Position numbers and translations under genes: made by a program. Positions 22,801-34,200 of a stretch of 64,000 nt of DNA are shown in pieces (the first letter of the stretch is position 1; every line of letters starts with the position of its first letter). The notes beneath the pieces were generated by a model. It was not told the origin of the DNA. It was given only the letters and a program-made list of their open reading frames with translations, and did not search any database. Source of the DNA: Antennarius striatus (lineage: Eukaryota > Chordata > Actinopteri > Lophiiformes > Antennariidae); contig NC_090796.1 of NCBI RefSeq assembly GCF_040054535.1, forward strand, positions 13,667,501-13,731,500. Direction: 5' to 3'.

Positions 22801-25417
22801 CCTGAGACTACATTCTCCTCATAGCAGGATCATGACTCACTTTGTGTGTGTGTGCGTGTGCTGTCTACAGATCTCAGAATTACTTCCCAATAAACATTTT
22901 GATGTGTTTGCCCCAGGTCTAAATCTGCAAATAAATTTGACAAAATAACCATTTAAACTGCAGAATGTGTGTTTTAAAGCAGAAAAGTGTGTGTATGTGT
23001 GTGTGTGTGCAGCCTCATAAAATCTAATCTCATCGTCTGATCGTTGATGTTTTGAGGAATGCGGCCCCTCTGTGGGCTTAGACGTCGACCTCCAGAGTCT
23101 TAATAAAAGCTAATCCTGATTTTCATCAATGTGAACGGACTGTAATTTCACAGGCGCTCTATAAGGAGGAGTTTGAGAAGAACAAGGGCAAAGGTTTCAG
23201 CGTGGTGGTCGACACTCCAGAGATGCAGAGACTGAAGAAGACGCAAGCTCAGATCAGTGATGTAAGCGTCGCCCCCTTCAAAAGCACTCGGGAGGGTCCC
23301 CCCCAAGCAAGTAGTACTGAGAATTAAGAGTCCAGGTTGTTTCCGAAATGCTGTTTTTGTTGTCTTTTTAGATGTGACATATAGATGTATATACTGTGAG
23401 TTTGCTAGTTATTATTGCGAATCCAAATGAAAACTCGTCATCGTAAAGATTAAAACCAACATTTCTGATTTGTAACTTTTCACAGCTGCTCTAATTTGGC
23501 ACGTTTATCATCTCAGGACTTTTTCTTTCCCAGTTATTACCTCACAAACCCCCACGCTTATCAGGTGACCCGTTGGAGACTGGATTAAGACTGACTAACT
23601 AATGATTTAGAGCTATCTCTGCCTTGAGATGCTGCAACAGTAAATCATGCTCAGACGTTACTACACGGTAAAAAATATCATCGAGATGCAACAAGGAAAC
23701 GTCGCCGTCGATAACAGGCGTCGTTTCAGGGCAGGCTGGTGGATTAGTGGACGGGTTCAGTCTGTGAAGCTGAGACGGGCCAAACTGCTCCACTCAGCGG
23801 TGGAAGATGTCAGAGTGCAACCCTGCAGAGACCCGAAGGAACATTTCAGACATTTCTCCTCCTCAACCCAGAAGCAGCTGCCCTATATGGTCAAAGCCTC
23901 TCAGCTGTGGACTCAAAGTCAAACATCTGCTCTCTGCACACACACACACACACACAGACTCACACACCGACACAAACTTTCCTTTTTTTCCTCTCATAAC
24001 AGCACCAGTCGCGTTAAAGATAAGCTTTGCCCCCCCCCCCAGCTGTCTTTTTCCTGCCTTTATCTCTCCTTTTTTTTGTATAATTTAAATCTCTCACACT
24101 CTACTTGTCTTTTTCCCATCGTATCATCTCTTCCTGTTCACTCCTCTTTAGGCCCGTTGAGAACAGGGGGCTTCTCCCTCTACCCCCCCACCACCACCAC
24201 CACCACCACCACCCTCCCCCATTCGGCATCCGGTTCTCCCCTTCCAGCCCTTAAAAGCTGGACCCACTTTTGATTAATATCACGGCGGCTCCTGAGTGTC
24301 ACCCTCTCCGTCTGTGTGGACTGGAAAGCTGAACATTCCTCAGTGCAACGTTCGAGTGTCACTAACAGAGACTTCCAAACACAACACAACCCTGTTTCAG
24401 GAATCTTTTACTCTTGGACAGTTGTAATTATGTTTGACATGGGTTCGCCGAGTTTCTTCTTTGAGAAAATATGAGTAGGCCAAGCCAGAAAAAATAACAC
24501 CAGGAGACAGAAATATGAAGAAAAAGCCACAGTAGAATCCCGATTTAGAGCAGAAAAGTAAATAAATTGTAAGTATGGGTGACTTTTCTGAGGAAAACTC
24601 TATATTTTAAGTCATTTTGCTCAAAAACTGTGGAAATTAATTTGAGAAAAAATAGCTCTTTTTTCAGTGCCATTGATTGGTTTCTGTGAAATGCTGCATT
24701 GGTATTGCTGTTACAGCAGAGATACACCCACATCATCTCTCAACACATCCTAAAATGGTGAACAGCTCCTCACACAGAACTTGATTAATGAGTGTGTGTC
24801 GTCGCCTGTGTGTGTGTGTGTGTGTGTGTGCAGATAAAGTATCACGAAGAGTTTGAGAAGAGCCGGATACGAAGCGACGCGCCTCCTCCGGAAAACAGAC
24901 AAGGTAATGGATTACATCCTCGAGATGTCATCCGAGAAATTATCATGTTTCACGACCTCCTTTTGTTTGTGTTTGTTTTGTGCAGAAGAAGTTCAACCTT
25001 TCAAACCGGGACAAGTGCATCCTGCTGCTGTAGCACCACCTGGTGGAGGGGTAAGGTTTGACTTTTTAAGCCAACATCATGTAGGAACAGAAAAAAGGAT
25101 CAACATGTTTGTAACTTCCTAAGTTTATAGCTTTTAATTTTAACTCATCCAGAAGTCTTTCTCTTTAATAATTCCCCAAAAATGTGTTCCTATGCGTTGC
25201 TGAAAGTTGTGTAAATGTACTTGTGTGTGTTCACGCCCCGTAGAAACGTTACCAGGCTATGTACAGCTACATGGCAGCGGAAGCGGATGAAGTTTCTCTC
25301 CAGGAAGGCGACCTCATCTTAGACGTGGAGCAGATAGATGAAGGGTGGATGTTCGGATGCAACAAGCGCACTGGACAGAGGGGCTTGCTTCCCGCCAACT
25401 ACGTCCGACCTGTGTAG
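19873..25417 (+). CDS. lasp1: LIM and SH3 domain protein 1, 7 exons
   Basis: Actin-binding scaffold of focal adhesions and the cell cortex. Exons: 19873-19941, 20495-20589, 20907-20991, 23154-23261, 24834-24903, 24986-25050, 25244-25417. They join to 221 codons with no break. Domains in order: LIM ([29 protein letters not shown], about residues 1-60), two nebulin repeats ([19 protein letters not shown] and YHEEFEKSR, about 80-135), a linker, and a C-terminal SH3 domain ([29 protein letters not shown]). With two nebulin repeats it is LASP1-type rather than LASP2/NEBL. The linker is about 40 residues shorter than in mammalian LASP1 (261 residues). SH3 positions are unusually divergent for this gene ([12 protein letters not shown]), suggesting faster change than usual. 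Its order next to plxdc1 matches human 17q12. Confidence 0.95.
21069..21107. repeat. 17-bp perfect inverted repeat, 5-nt loop
   Basis: CTGAATCTGATTGGCAC and its exact complement flank AAACG, in lasp1 intron 3. Confidence 0.9.
21980..22345 (+). repeat. Intact tRNA-derived SINE in lasp1 intron 3
   Basis: The head GGCGGCACGGTGGCGCAGTG and the B box GGTTCGAGTCC show descent from a tRNA. The body includes TCTCCGGGTTCTCCGGC, TTGATTGGCTGG and CACTGGCGTCGTGCCC, and the tail is (TGAA)n. It is about 90 percent alike to the copy at 63.1 kb by eye, so both are fairly young. Confidence 0.88.
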
Positions 25418-26305
25418 AATAAAAAGCAACCGTTACACAGTCACGAGGTCATGACCTCTAGGGCGTTTTGGTTTTTTTTGTAATATTCAACTAATTTCAC
25501 TTCAACAAAGTCCGATAATTCTAAAGGTTGATGTGAAATATTGTGTGTAAAAGATAAAAATAATGACAAGACAACAAAATAATTTAAATAGGGCTACAGT
25601 TTATTTTAGTAGTTCATGTGTACTTTACATTTCTTATGTAACGCTAACCTTTTCAGATCCATAGTCTTCATCCCTGACAGAAACAGATGACACTTGTTTG
25701 TTTTTGACAAAGTAAATACATTTCACAGAAGCTGATTTGAATAAAAGTGGAATATTTAACTGTTTTTAAGTCTTTTCAATGACTGCGATCATAATTTTGC
25801 TGAATCTAAGACTTCATTCCTGGATTCTGCACCAGTCAGGAAACCACCTATTCTACTATTACATTGTTCTCAGAAACGTTAGCAAAGACAAGAGGTCCTT
25901 CCTGTTGCGATTGGTTCCAGGGTCTGTGCAGTAGAGACCCAAGCCCCAGCTCAACAGGGGGGTTTAAACTCGATGAAACACCCATAAAAGTCTTGATGGG
26001 ATCAAATGAAGCCATAGAAAGGCACAAAGCAAATCCCCCTGACCCCAAGCCTCTTGATCCACAGCGCTGGTCTTCTCCAGTCAAAGAGGCGCAGAGGGGG
26101 AAAGAGCAGGAATAAGATGGGGGGGAAAAAACAAACTCATGGAGGACTCAGAAGTTATATGATCAATTGAGGTAATATGTATGTGCAAAACGTGCAAAAC
26201 AGTGTCAAACAGAGCACCATAGAAACATTCAACATAGCTTATCAAACACAAATTGCACATCAATTGGCAATATTTTTAGAAATAAGACTTCATCCTCTTC
26301 AAGTT
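25418..26305. other. lasp1 3' UTR and convergent spacer
   Basis: lasp1 and the first kelch gene converge here. No further gene is recognised. Confidence 0.5.
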
Positions 26306-29300
26306 CTAAGAATTTTTGATTTTTCTGTGCAGAATCGATGGCAGGCTGCTCAGCTGCTTTTCATACAGCGCCAGGTTTCCTTTTATGAAGTCCTTGCACA
26401 ATCTAGAGAGTAAAAAAATAAAAATGTTAAGACACCAAAAGGCATATGTTTGATAGGTTAACTAACTTGGTTTAAAAAAAAAATACTGAATCTGTTTTTC
26501 AACAGGGAGCACAGGCAGCCTTATAGTCTAAACTACAAGTAATATTGATCCGGAGTTGATGGTTGAATTGTGTACCATGTGTAATACTATCAGCAAACAT
26601 AACGGTGGTAAACTCAACATACCTGAAGAGACAGTAAGGCTGGGTCTGAAAGATGAACACATCGCTGTAGTTACGCTGCAGTACATACTTCAGATTAGAC
26701 ACCTGCTAAAAGCATCAGCAAAAATCACATGAGGATGGATGGCAGGGAAAATACTGGTATGCTGCTTTTTTACATGTTAAAAGTCTTAAACCTCTTAAGG
26801 TGATTTTGGTAGGTGAGGGGTTTTTTGTTGGTAAATAACTGGATAGAGCATTTAATATTTAATTTAAATATATCTTTACATCCTAAGAAGCTAAAAAAGT
26901 TTCTAATTTTTTTTTTTTATTTAGTAGCTTAGGATTTTAGCACTCCAACAGTTAAAAAAGAACTGCTAAGGAAAACAGCAGAAAGACATTTAGCTGGGCT
27001 AAATTTATCATATTCAGCATGATGGATGTTCCTAATACCTTGCAGTTGAGCTGCAAATAAATATACCAAATAAAACCTTTAACTATTAGGAGTAAAGTGA
27101 GTAATAATTGAACTTCTCTATTCTTTCACCGATTTGACGAAAAATGTGTTGCTGCTGCCACCAAACACGACAACATCACTGTCACTCCCCAGACACGCAG
27201 TGTGACAAACCCTGAGGGAGGCAAGCATTGCATAAATTATACGCTCAGAACTTGCATTCAAATCAAAGGAGAAACAAATTTAAACATTTCTATGGGAGAG
27301 TTCAGGCAACCTACCTGGGCTTGTCTTTGTGTGGGTGTACCATCCTGGTCCATTTGCTATTGAGAGTGTCAAACTGCCAGGCTTCGCCTGACAGAGAGGG
27401 ACAACCATGAAACACCTACTTATAATATTTTTTGTCCTCAGGGTTAAACATTTAATCTCAGTTATAGCACAGATGTCATCTCTATGTGGACATTTTGCAG
27501 AAGGGAATTCTAGTTAGTGATATCAAAAAAGATTCCTTCTCCTAGACTTACTCAGAGTGTATCCATCTACGCTAAGACCTCCATATATGAAGAGTGTGTG
27601 ATCTGATATGGGTGTCATGGTGAACATAGAGCGCCCCAGAGGTGCAGAGATCTCAGAGATGTCACTAGTGGAAAGCAAAGTGAGCAGTGAGAAGGATGCG
27701 AAGGATGTCAATCATTAGCATTACAGTTGCAAGTGTGTAAAAAACAACAACTCACAACTGAGTCCAGGTCCAGGTTTCAAAGTCTAAGCAGAACATGTCC
27801 AACTCTGCCAGATTCTGCAAAAACAGACACAAACTTTTAACATTATGTCTTTACGCAGCCGTTCATGCTATGCTGCATCTGGACAATGGCTAACACATAA
27901 CTGTAGTTAACCTAACCTTATCGGCAATACCAAGCTGACTCACCAGACCACCACAGATGTAGCCTTTGTTGTCCACAACGGTGCTAGCATGGCAAGCTCT
28001 AGGCGAGGGCACCGGGCCCTGGACAAGACCAAATATATATACAGGATAAGTGATCATTTGGTGCACAAGGTAATATCGTGCATAAAAGTTGGGTAAAGAC
28101 AGAATTGTGTTGTTCGTACTTGAGTCTTGGGAACGCTCCATGTAGCCGTACGAGTGTCAAAGACGTGGGTGTCATTGTTCCAGCCCCAACACATGAATGA
28201 TGAATTTCCAATTGATTTCTAGAAGACAATGTTGGGAAATGAGTACCAAACAGGCCACACGCTAAAGGAAGTACAGAAAGTCTGAGTTAAAATATGAATG
28301 ACGAAAAACAGATAGCATGAATCTAACACGTAAATGGTGAGGGCAATGCCCTCTTCTCCATTGTGCAGTGAACATTCCTATTGGATACTGAAGTGTGACT
28401 GTTGTTACTGTCCTATTTTACCCAGGACATCTCTTCCACGATGAAGCTTAGAGATGATGTGTTTTGCAGCATGGTCTTACATCCGTATCCGCCAAAGTAG
28501 ATCAATCTGGAGCAAAAAGAAAGAAAGAGAGAAAAGCCACCCAGTTGTAATTTATATCCACATCACTCCCCAAGAGCAGTTTGAAAGAAGGCCTGACCTG
28601 TCTCTGTGCACCCAGCAGGAGTGTTTGTTTCGTGGGAAAGGCAACGTTCCTTTGGCGTCCGTCACTCTCTTCCAAACGTAGGGCTGCTGCCTGAGGTCCA
28701 GGCTGAACATCTGCAAAAAAAAATAAAAAAATTCTTACGTTGCTTAGTGTAGTTTTTATTTCTGCTCAACACTGTGACTCAAATACGTTGATGAAACTGC
28801 ACGTCCACAGTAATTCACCTTGTTTGTGTATCCAAAAGGGTCGCAGCCTCCGAAGATGTAGAGCGTTCCGTTGACATAGGAGCCACTGAAACCTGATAAT
28901 TCTGGAATTTTTTTCCCAAAGATTTCCCTCCGTTCCCTGCCACACAAAAACACACACTAAAGAAGAGAGACAGCTACTGACGGAAACGACAGATAACACG
29001 AATTTTTCTTTTTAATTTGGAATTTGCTGATCTTGAGTCGTATCTTTCCATCTATCTGCTTTGAGTTCATGTCTGCAGATGCATCTCAGATGACACAACG
29101 TGTACCTAACAGCCTCCTTTCAAACCTACCATGTCATGCTGTCCAAATTGCAGCACCATATCTCATCGCTTGGCAAGCTTCTGTTTTCTCCAGATAAAAT
29201 CTGTGAGGAGATAGAGTCACATTTATATGCATTCAAACCTGATCCGCTGAATGAAGCCACCGAAAATTAAAAAAGCAGCGTTTGGAGGCTGATTATAGGA

Positions 29301-29867
29301 TCAAAAATGATGCTTTAGTCACTGTAATGATTGGATGATTATATTAATGTTCTGATCCTGTTGTTACACATGGATATAAACTCATAGAAAGATCCATGAT
29401 GGAACAACACAGAGTCATAGAAATGTGTTCGTGTTGAAACACGTTAAAGCGGGGCGGGGGGGGGGGCAGCCAATTATCTTCAGGAGCATTTCTGCAGGTC
29501 TTCTAAGGTCTATATGCACACATACCATGAAAGCTTAAGACTAAAGGAAAAAAGTAGGGAGAAAAACAGGTAAAGCACCACAAAACACGTCCTCCAAATA
29601 TTTTTTTGAAAACAGATTTTAAACAAGAATACAAAAAGTTTTAGAGGACACGTGAAGCTCACTACAGTAAAAAACACACATAGAACAGAGACTTTAGGTC
29701 TTGTGACACAAAGCTCCCAGCAGATGGACCTTAATGGGTATAATGTACACACAGACTTGTCCTACCTGGTAGCCGCCCCAGGCATATAGTGTGTTGTTGC
29801 ATATGAAGGCCACATGACTGCTCCTCCCTGGCCAGATCATCGGGGCGGTTCTCTGAGCAGCATTCAT
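26306..29867 (-). CDS. klhdc1-like: KLHDC1-like kelch protein, copy A, 13 coding exons
   Basis: Kelch beta-propeller of the KLHDC1/KLHDC2 family, whose mammalian members are substrate receptors of CUL2 ubiquitin ligases that read C-terminal glycine degrons. Coding exons (minus): 29766-29867, 29130-29200, 28819-28936, 28598-28710, 28422-28506, 28120-28218, 27944-28018, 27756-27814, 27552-27664, 27315-27387, 27130-27211, 26623-26702, 26306-26402; 388 codons, frame intact. Start chosen at MNAAQRTAPM, since the copy B start aligns. Kelch blocks include LYAWGGY, LYIFGGCDPFGYTNK, LIYFGGYGCKT, GYICGGL, LFIYGGLSVDGYTLS and VVVFGGS. FIFQTQPYCLFR near the C-terminus matches KLHDC1 better than KLHDC2. 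The loop after GYICGGL lacks the two Arg of the degron pocket. The C-terminus stops about 12 residues earlier than in copy B. Confidence 0.88.
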
Positions 29868-31285
29868 CCCAAATTCTCTGAAGATCAAGCAGCTGATTAG
29901 GGGTATGACAGAAAACAACTAAAATCCTGTCTGGACTGAGGGAGGAGATCTGCTTCTCTGGCTTCACACTGAGCAATTGTCTGGAATTGGGAGGGGTGTG
30001 TGTGCAGGACCAGTTTTACAGGTTTAAAGTCATTCCAAAGCTTGCACCGCTCCTCGTCTGCTTTGAAGCAAGGCCTTTTTGACAGATGAGACTTCTGAAA
30101 CTCTTTCAATGTCATTTGGGTTGTCAATCGATAACGGCTGGTGTGGTTTTTATACATATTGGCAAAGAAGACAAACACAATGGAGTAGCAGAAAGAGGCA
30201 GGTTTCAAAAATGGTAAGACAGCATTCCCCTCCACCTTCAGTCTTTCATTGACTTAAGTCTTTGATCCAAACAAGCACTAAATTACAGAACTCTTTGTGC
30301 TTGAATCTGCAGAACGCCACCAGTGTGAGGAACCAGAACCTAAAACTCTGAACTTTGGAAGATAAAGCACTCGTCTGACAAACGAGTCCAGGCCGACCCA
30401 CAGTCAGCCAGACTATTGACAGTGACAGCATGAAGGACATCTCACTGCAATGACTGTTCAACAAGTGATGAGAAGAGTGTTGGTTCACAGATACACACCT
30501 CCATCCTCTCATTGCTTCTTTACCTCCCCTTATTTAGTCTGTTTCCTCTTTTTCCCAAATCATGCCATTAGCCTGGCTTCTCATTTTTATTCAGCATCTA
30601 GTTTTTCTTGTCCCATCCCGACAAGCTCGAATTGTGTTTGATTCATATTAAAAGGTTCGTGAATATTAATGGTTTTTTTACGCCAACGCTTCATCAATTT
30701 TCAAAGGTTCAACAAAGTGGAACAAATGCGCCACCTAATGGCACAAAAGGGTACTACACACACACTGCATGGCCAAAAGTATCCGGACAAGTTTCCATCA
30801 TAGTCAACTTTTTTGTCAAATGTACCATATGTGCACGACCATTCTATGTGCGAATGGAACTAAGGAGTCTCCTATAGTCAAGAGAACATCCACAAAATGT
30901 TCATTTGAAAAAACTTAGATTAAAAAAAAATCAATTTCATACATGTTTGATATCAGCAGAAAAACAACCCGTCGCTGATTTAAACAAGTTTTACTTTTAT
31001 AAGTCTAAAAGTACAAATGCTTATTTGGTGTGACTTAAATTATTTCTACATTGTACATTCAGGAAATGATTCACACCATAACATACAAAATCAAGATTTT
31101 TATTCAAAAACAGATTGCACATCAAATTACAATATGGAGTAAAATTTTTATCCATGCTGGGAGAATAAAATAAGGAATAAGCTTTATTTACAAAATATAC
31201 CAGTTAAAACAATGATTATCATTGTATTCAGTTAAATCATTAACACAATAGAGACAGTACATAGACAATAATTTTTTTACAGTTG
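29868..31285. other. Spacer between the two kelch genes
   Basis: Probably holds the copy A promoter and 5' UTR and the copy B 3' UTR. The segment near 30765-30795 (GCATGGCCAAAAGTATCCGG) resembles the end of a common fish DNA-transposon MITE. No other gene is recognised. Confidence 0.45.
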
Positions 31286-34200
31286 CTAAAATTCATCCTC
31301 TTCAGGCTGTAGGAACAACGCCACTCGTTTGCTGATTTTTCTGCACATCTTTGATGGTAGACAGTACAGCTGCTTCCCAAACATCTTGGAGTTTCTTCCT
31401 ACAAAGTCCTCACATAATCTGGAGAGGAAAACACGGCTCCATATCACCAAATATTACTAAAAGGTCAAATAAACCTCAAGTGAATAACTTTAACCCGCTC
31501 CAGCTAAACATATGGCAGAAAATAAAGCCAAGTTATCTAACAAGTAGTATTTTGTTCCATTTGAACCTGCATACAGGTGTGTTAAAGCAAATATCTCCAA
31601 GGGTTTAAAAAGGAGCTCTGTGGACATTGTTAAAATCGCTTAAGCGTGCCTGGACAAACAACATACAGGCATGTGCTAACATCCAATCAATGTGCAGCGT
31701 TAGCAGAGCTTAGTACAGTCAAAACAATGTTCCACGCAGCAATAAACATGGATGATCGATTCTACCTTAGGAGGGAGTAAGGCTGGGTCTGAAACGTGAA
31801 CACGTTGCTGCAGTGATGCTGCGATGGAGCCCTCAGGATCGCCACCTGAGAAAAGATTAGATTAGATGGTCACATCGACATCACCACCAATTTGAAAAAT
31901 AAAAAAATCCTGTTATGGATTCAAACAATAAATTTTTTTTTAAAAAGTAAAATAATGCAAGCCCCATCAGACTGAACAGTTTTCAGTAATCCAGTCCCAT
32001 TCAGTTCAAGTTCAAGTCCAAACACTATTTCATTTGACCACATGTCTTTTTAGCTCGTAAGTACACACACCCTGGTATGGTGATCTATAAATGGTTGACT
32101 CAACAGCTTGCACAAGCTAAAACATTACAGGAGGGATGAAGGTTTAAAGGCATAATGCTGCAGTTTTGCTGAAGTCAGCGCTGTGTGTGGGAAAAGATTA
32201 TGCTGTGTGAAGTTTAAATACTTTCCCCTATACCTCCCTGTGGAGTTAAAAAAAAAAATTAATTCCACTCTTCCGTACCGAGTCCAGGAGGATGTCCATG
32301 TTGCTGCTTCCTCCGAATACGACAACGTCACTGTCATTTCCCAAGCAGGCTGTGTGACAAACCCTGAGGAAGACAAACACTATGGATTAAGTCTTTAGAC
32401 AGTAATTCTACTCTTGAGCAGCTTTTTCTTATATTAACATACTGCTACAGCCGAAACTGTGTGTGAGATGCATTTATTCACGCAATTCCTCCGGGAAAAC
32501 CTTAGGTACAAATTAATCATTTGTAATCAAAGAGGAATTTGGGAATCATTGTCAGAGTTCATTCATTCTTTGAAAAAAGATCGATACGAGTATTGTCACA
32601 TTTTTTACCTGGGTTTGTCCTTGTGTGGGTGTTTCACCCTAGTCCACTTCCTTTCTAGAGTGTTAAATTGCCAGGCATCATCTAGCAGAGAGATAATGAA
32701 GATAAACCTGTGGTTTATATTCCGACAGAACGTTGAGGAAGAGCATTGGTCGTTCTGAGCAGACGCCGCCCCAAGGACGGACTCTTTGAAGTAATATTTA
32801 TAGCAATATAGAAAGATGCAAAATAACTCCACAAATAAAGCCATGAGAGACAAATTTAATGATGTCAAGTGACATAAAACGTATGCAAAGAGACAAAGCG
32901 AAGCACTGACATCGCTCTTAAAACTCCTCGTGGTTGTTTTTATCAGCACAAAGTGGGTCCAGGTTGCTGAACCACAATCCGTCCATGGGTCCGACTCAAA
33001 GCTGAAGTCGTAAAGACTCAGATTTTCCTGCAGATGAGTTAAAGATTGACCCCTATCATAGTCAAGACTTACTGAGAGTGTTTCCATCCACGCCAAGACC
33101 GCCAAATATGAAGAGTGTGTGATCTGTTATAGGCGTCATGGTGAACATGGAGCGGCCAAGAGGTGCACTAAACTGGGAGATGTCCCTAGTGACGAGCAAT
33201 AACCAGAGTAGATCATCAGAATTAGAAAAAACATAAATAAAAGTACTGGTCATGCGAAAGAGAGAATATTATTTACATTTGAGTCCAGGTCCAGGTTTCC
33301 AGGTCCAGGCAGAACATGTCCAAGAAGGCAGTTTCCTGCCAACAAATGCATTTAATTGAAACAGGGGAGAAACTCGTCATGACTAGAAGGCAGTCACACC
33401 ACCATCATAAAACACAGGAACAATGAGAACTGTTTTTTTCTGCCAGGCCTCTGAAAAATGATACGGGCGTGTGCATGAGAGGGGTATGAGCATTCTATTT
33501 AGTCTCTGGCGATGTCGCCATGATGTCGTTGAGTTACTCAAATCTGGCTCACACCAAATTAAGATTTTTCCATCATGATAAATATGGATCCATTTTATTC
33601 ACCTTGATAAAACTCCCCTTTTACAGATGCAAGAAATCAGAAAAACCAGTCATCCAGCTCGTATTTACATCCATCTTCAATATGCAAATTATGATCCAGA
33701 AGCACACATAAGTGGAATTTTCTTTGTCCTCTATTTTTGGTGACAATATACAAACAAAATTGCAGACATCTGAACGTTTCACTCAAACATAAGTGCTAAC
33801 AATCTTTAATCTGCAGCTTTAAAAGGTCTCCAGTTTGCTAGTTTCAATCTCTGGTAGTCTGTCCGGAGGGATGGTCTCCCATTGAGTCCCATGAGTGTTA
33901 GCAAAAATTTTGGGGTCTGACCTGGTCTGGTTGCTGGTGTTTTTTTTTGTCACATGTTTGTGAATTGCTTAAAAACACCCAAAATCAACTCACCACGCCA
34001 CCAGCTATATAACCTTTGTTCCCCAGAATGGCACTGGCGTGGCAGCCTCTGGGGGTGGGAGCTGGACCCTGGACGAAACAGAAAGAGTCTTGGTTTGGAA
34101 CTCCGATTCACCCACTGCTTTTAGTAACACACTAGAATTTGACTTTTGATTGTTGATCTCACCCGAGTCTCTGGCACCGTCCATGTAGCCGTATGCGTGT

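Noticed and set aside
29897-30235. 112-codon minus-strand frame upstream of kelch copy A
   Set aside because: It starts only at GTG, has no family features and no counterpart upstream of copy B. More likely part of the 5' region.
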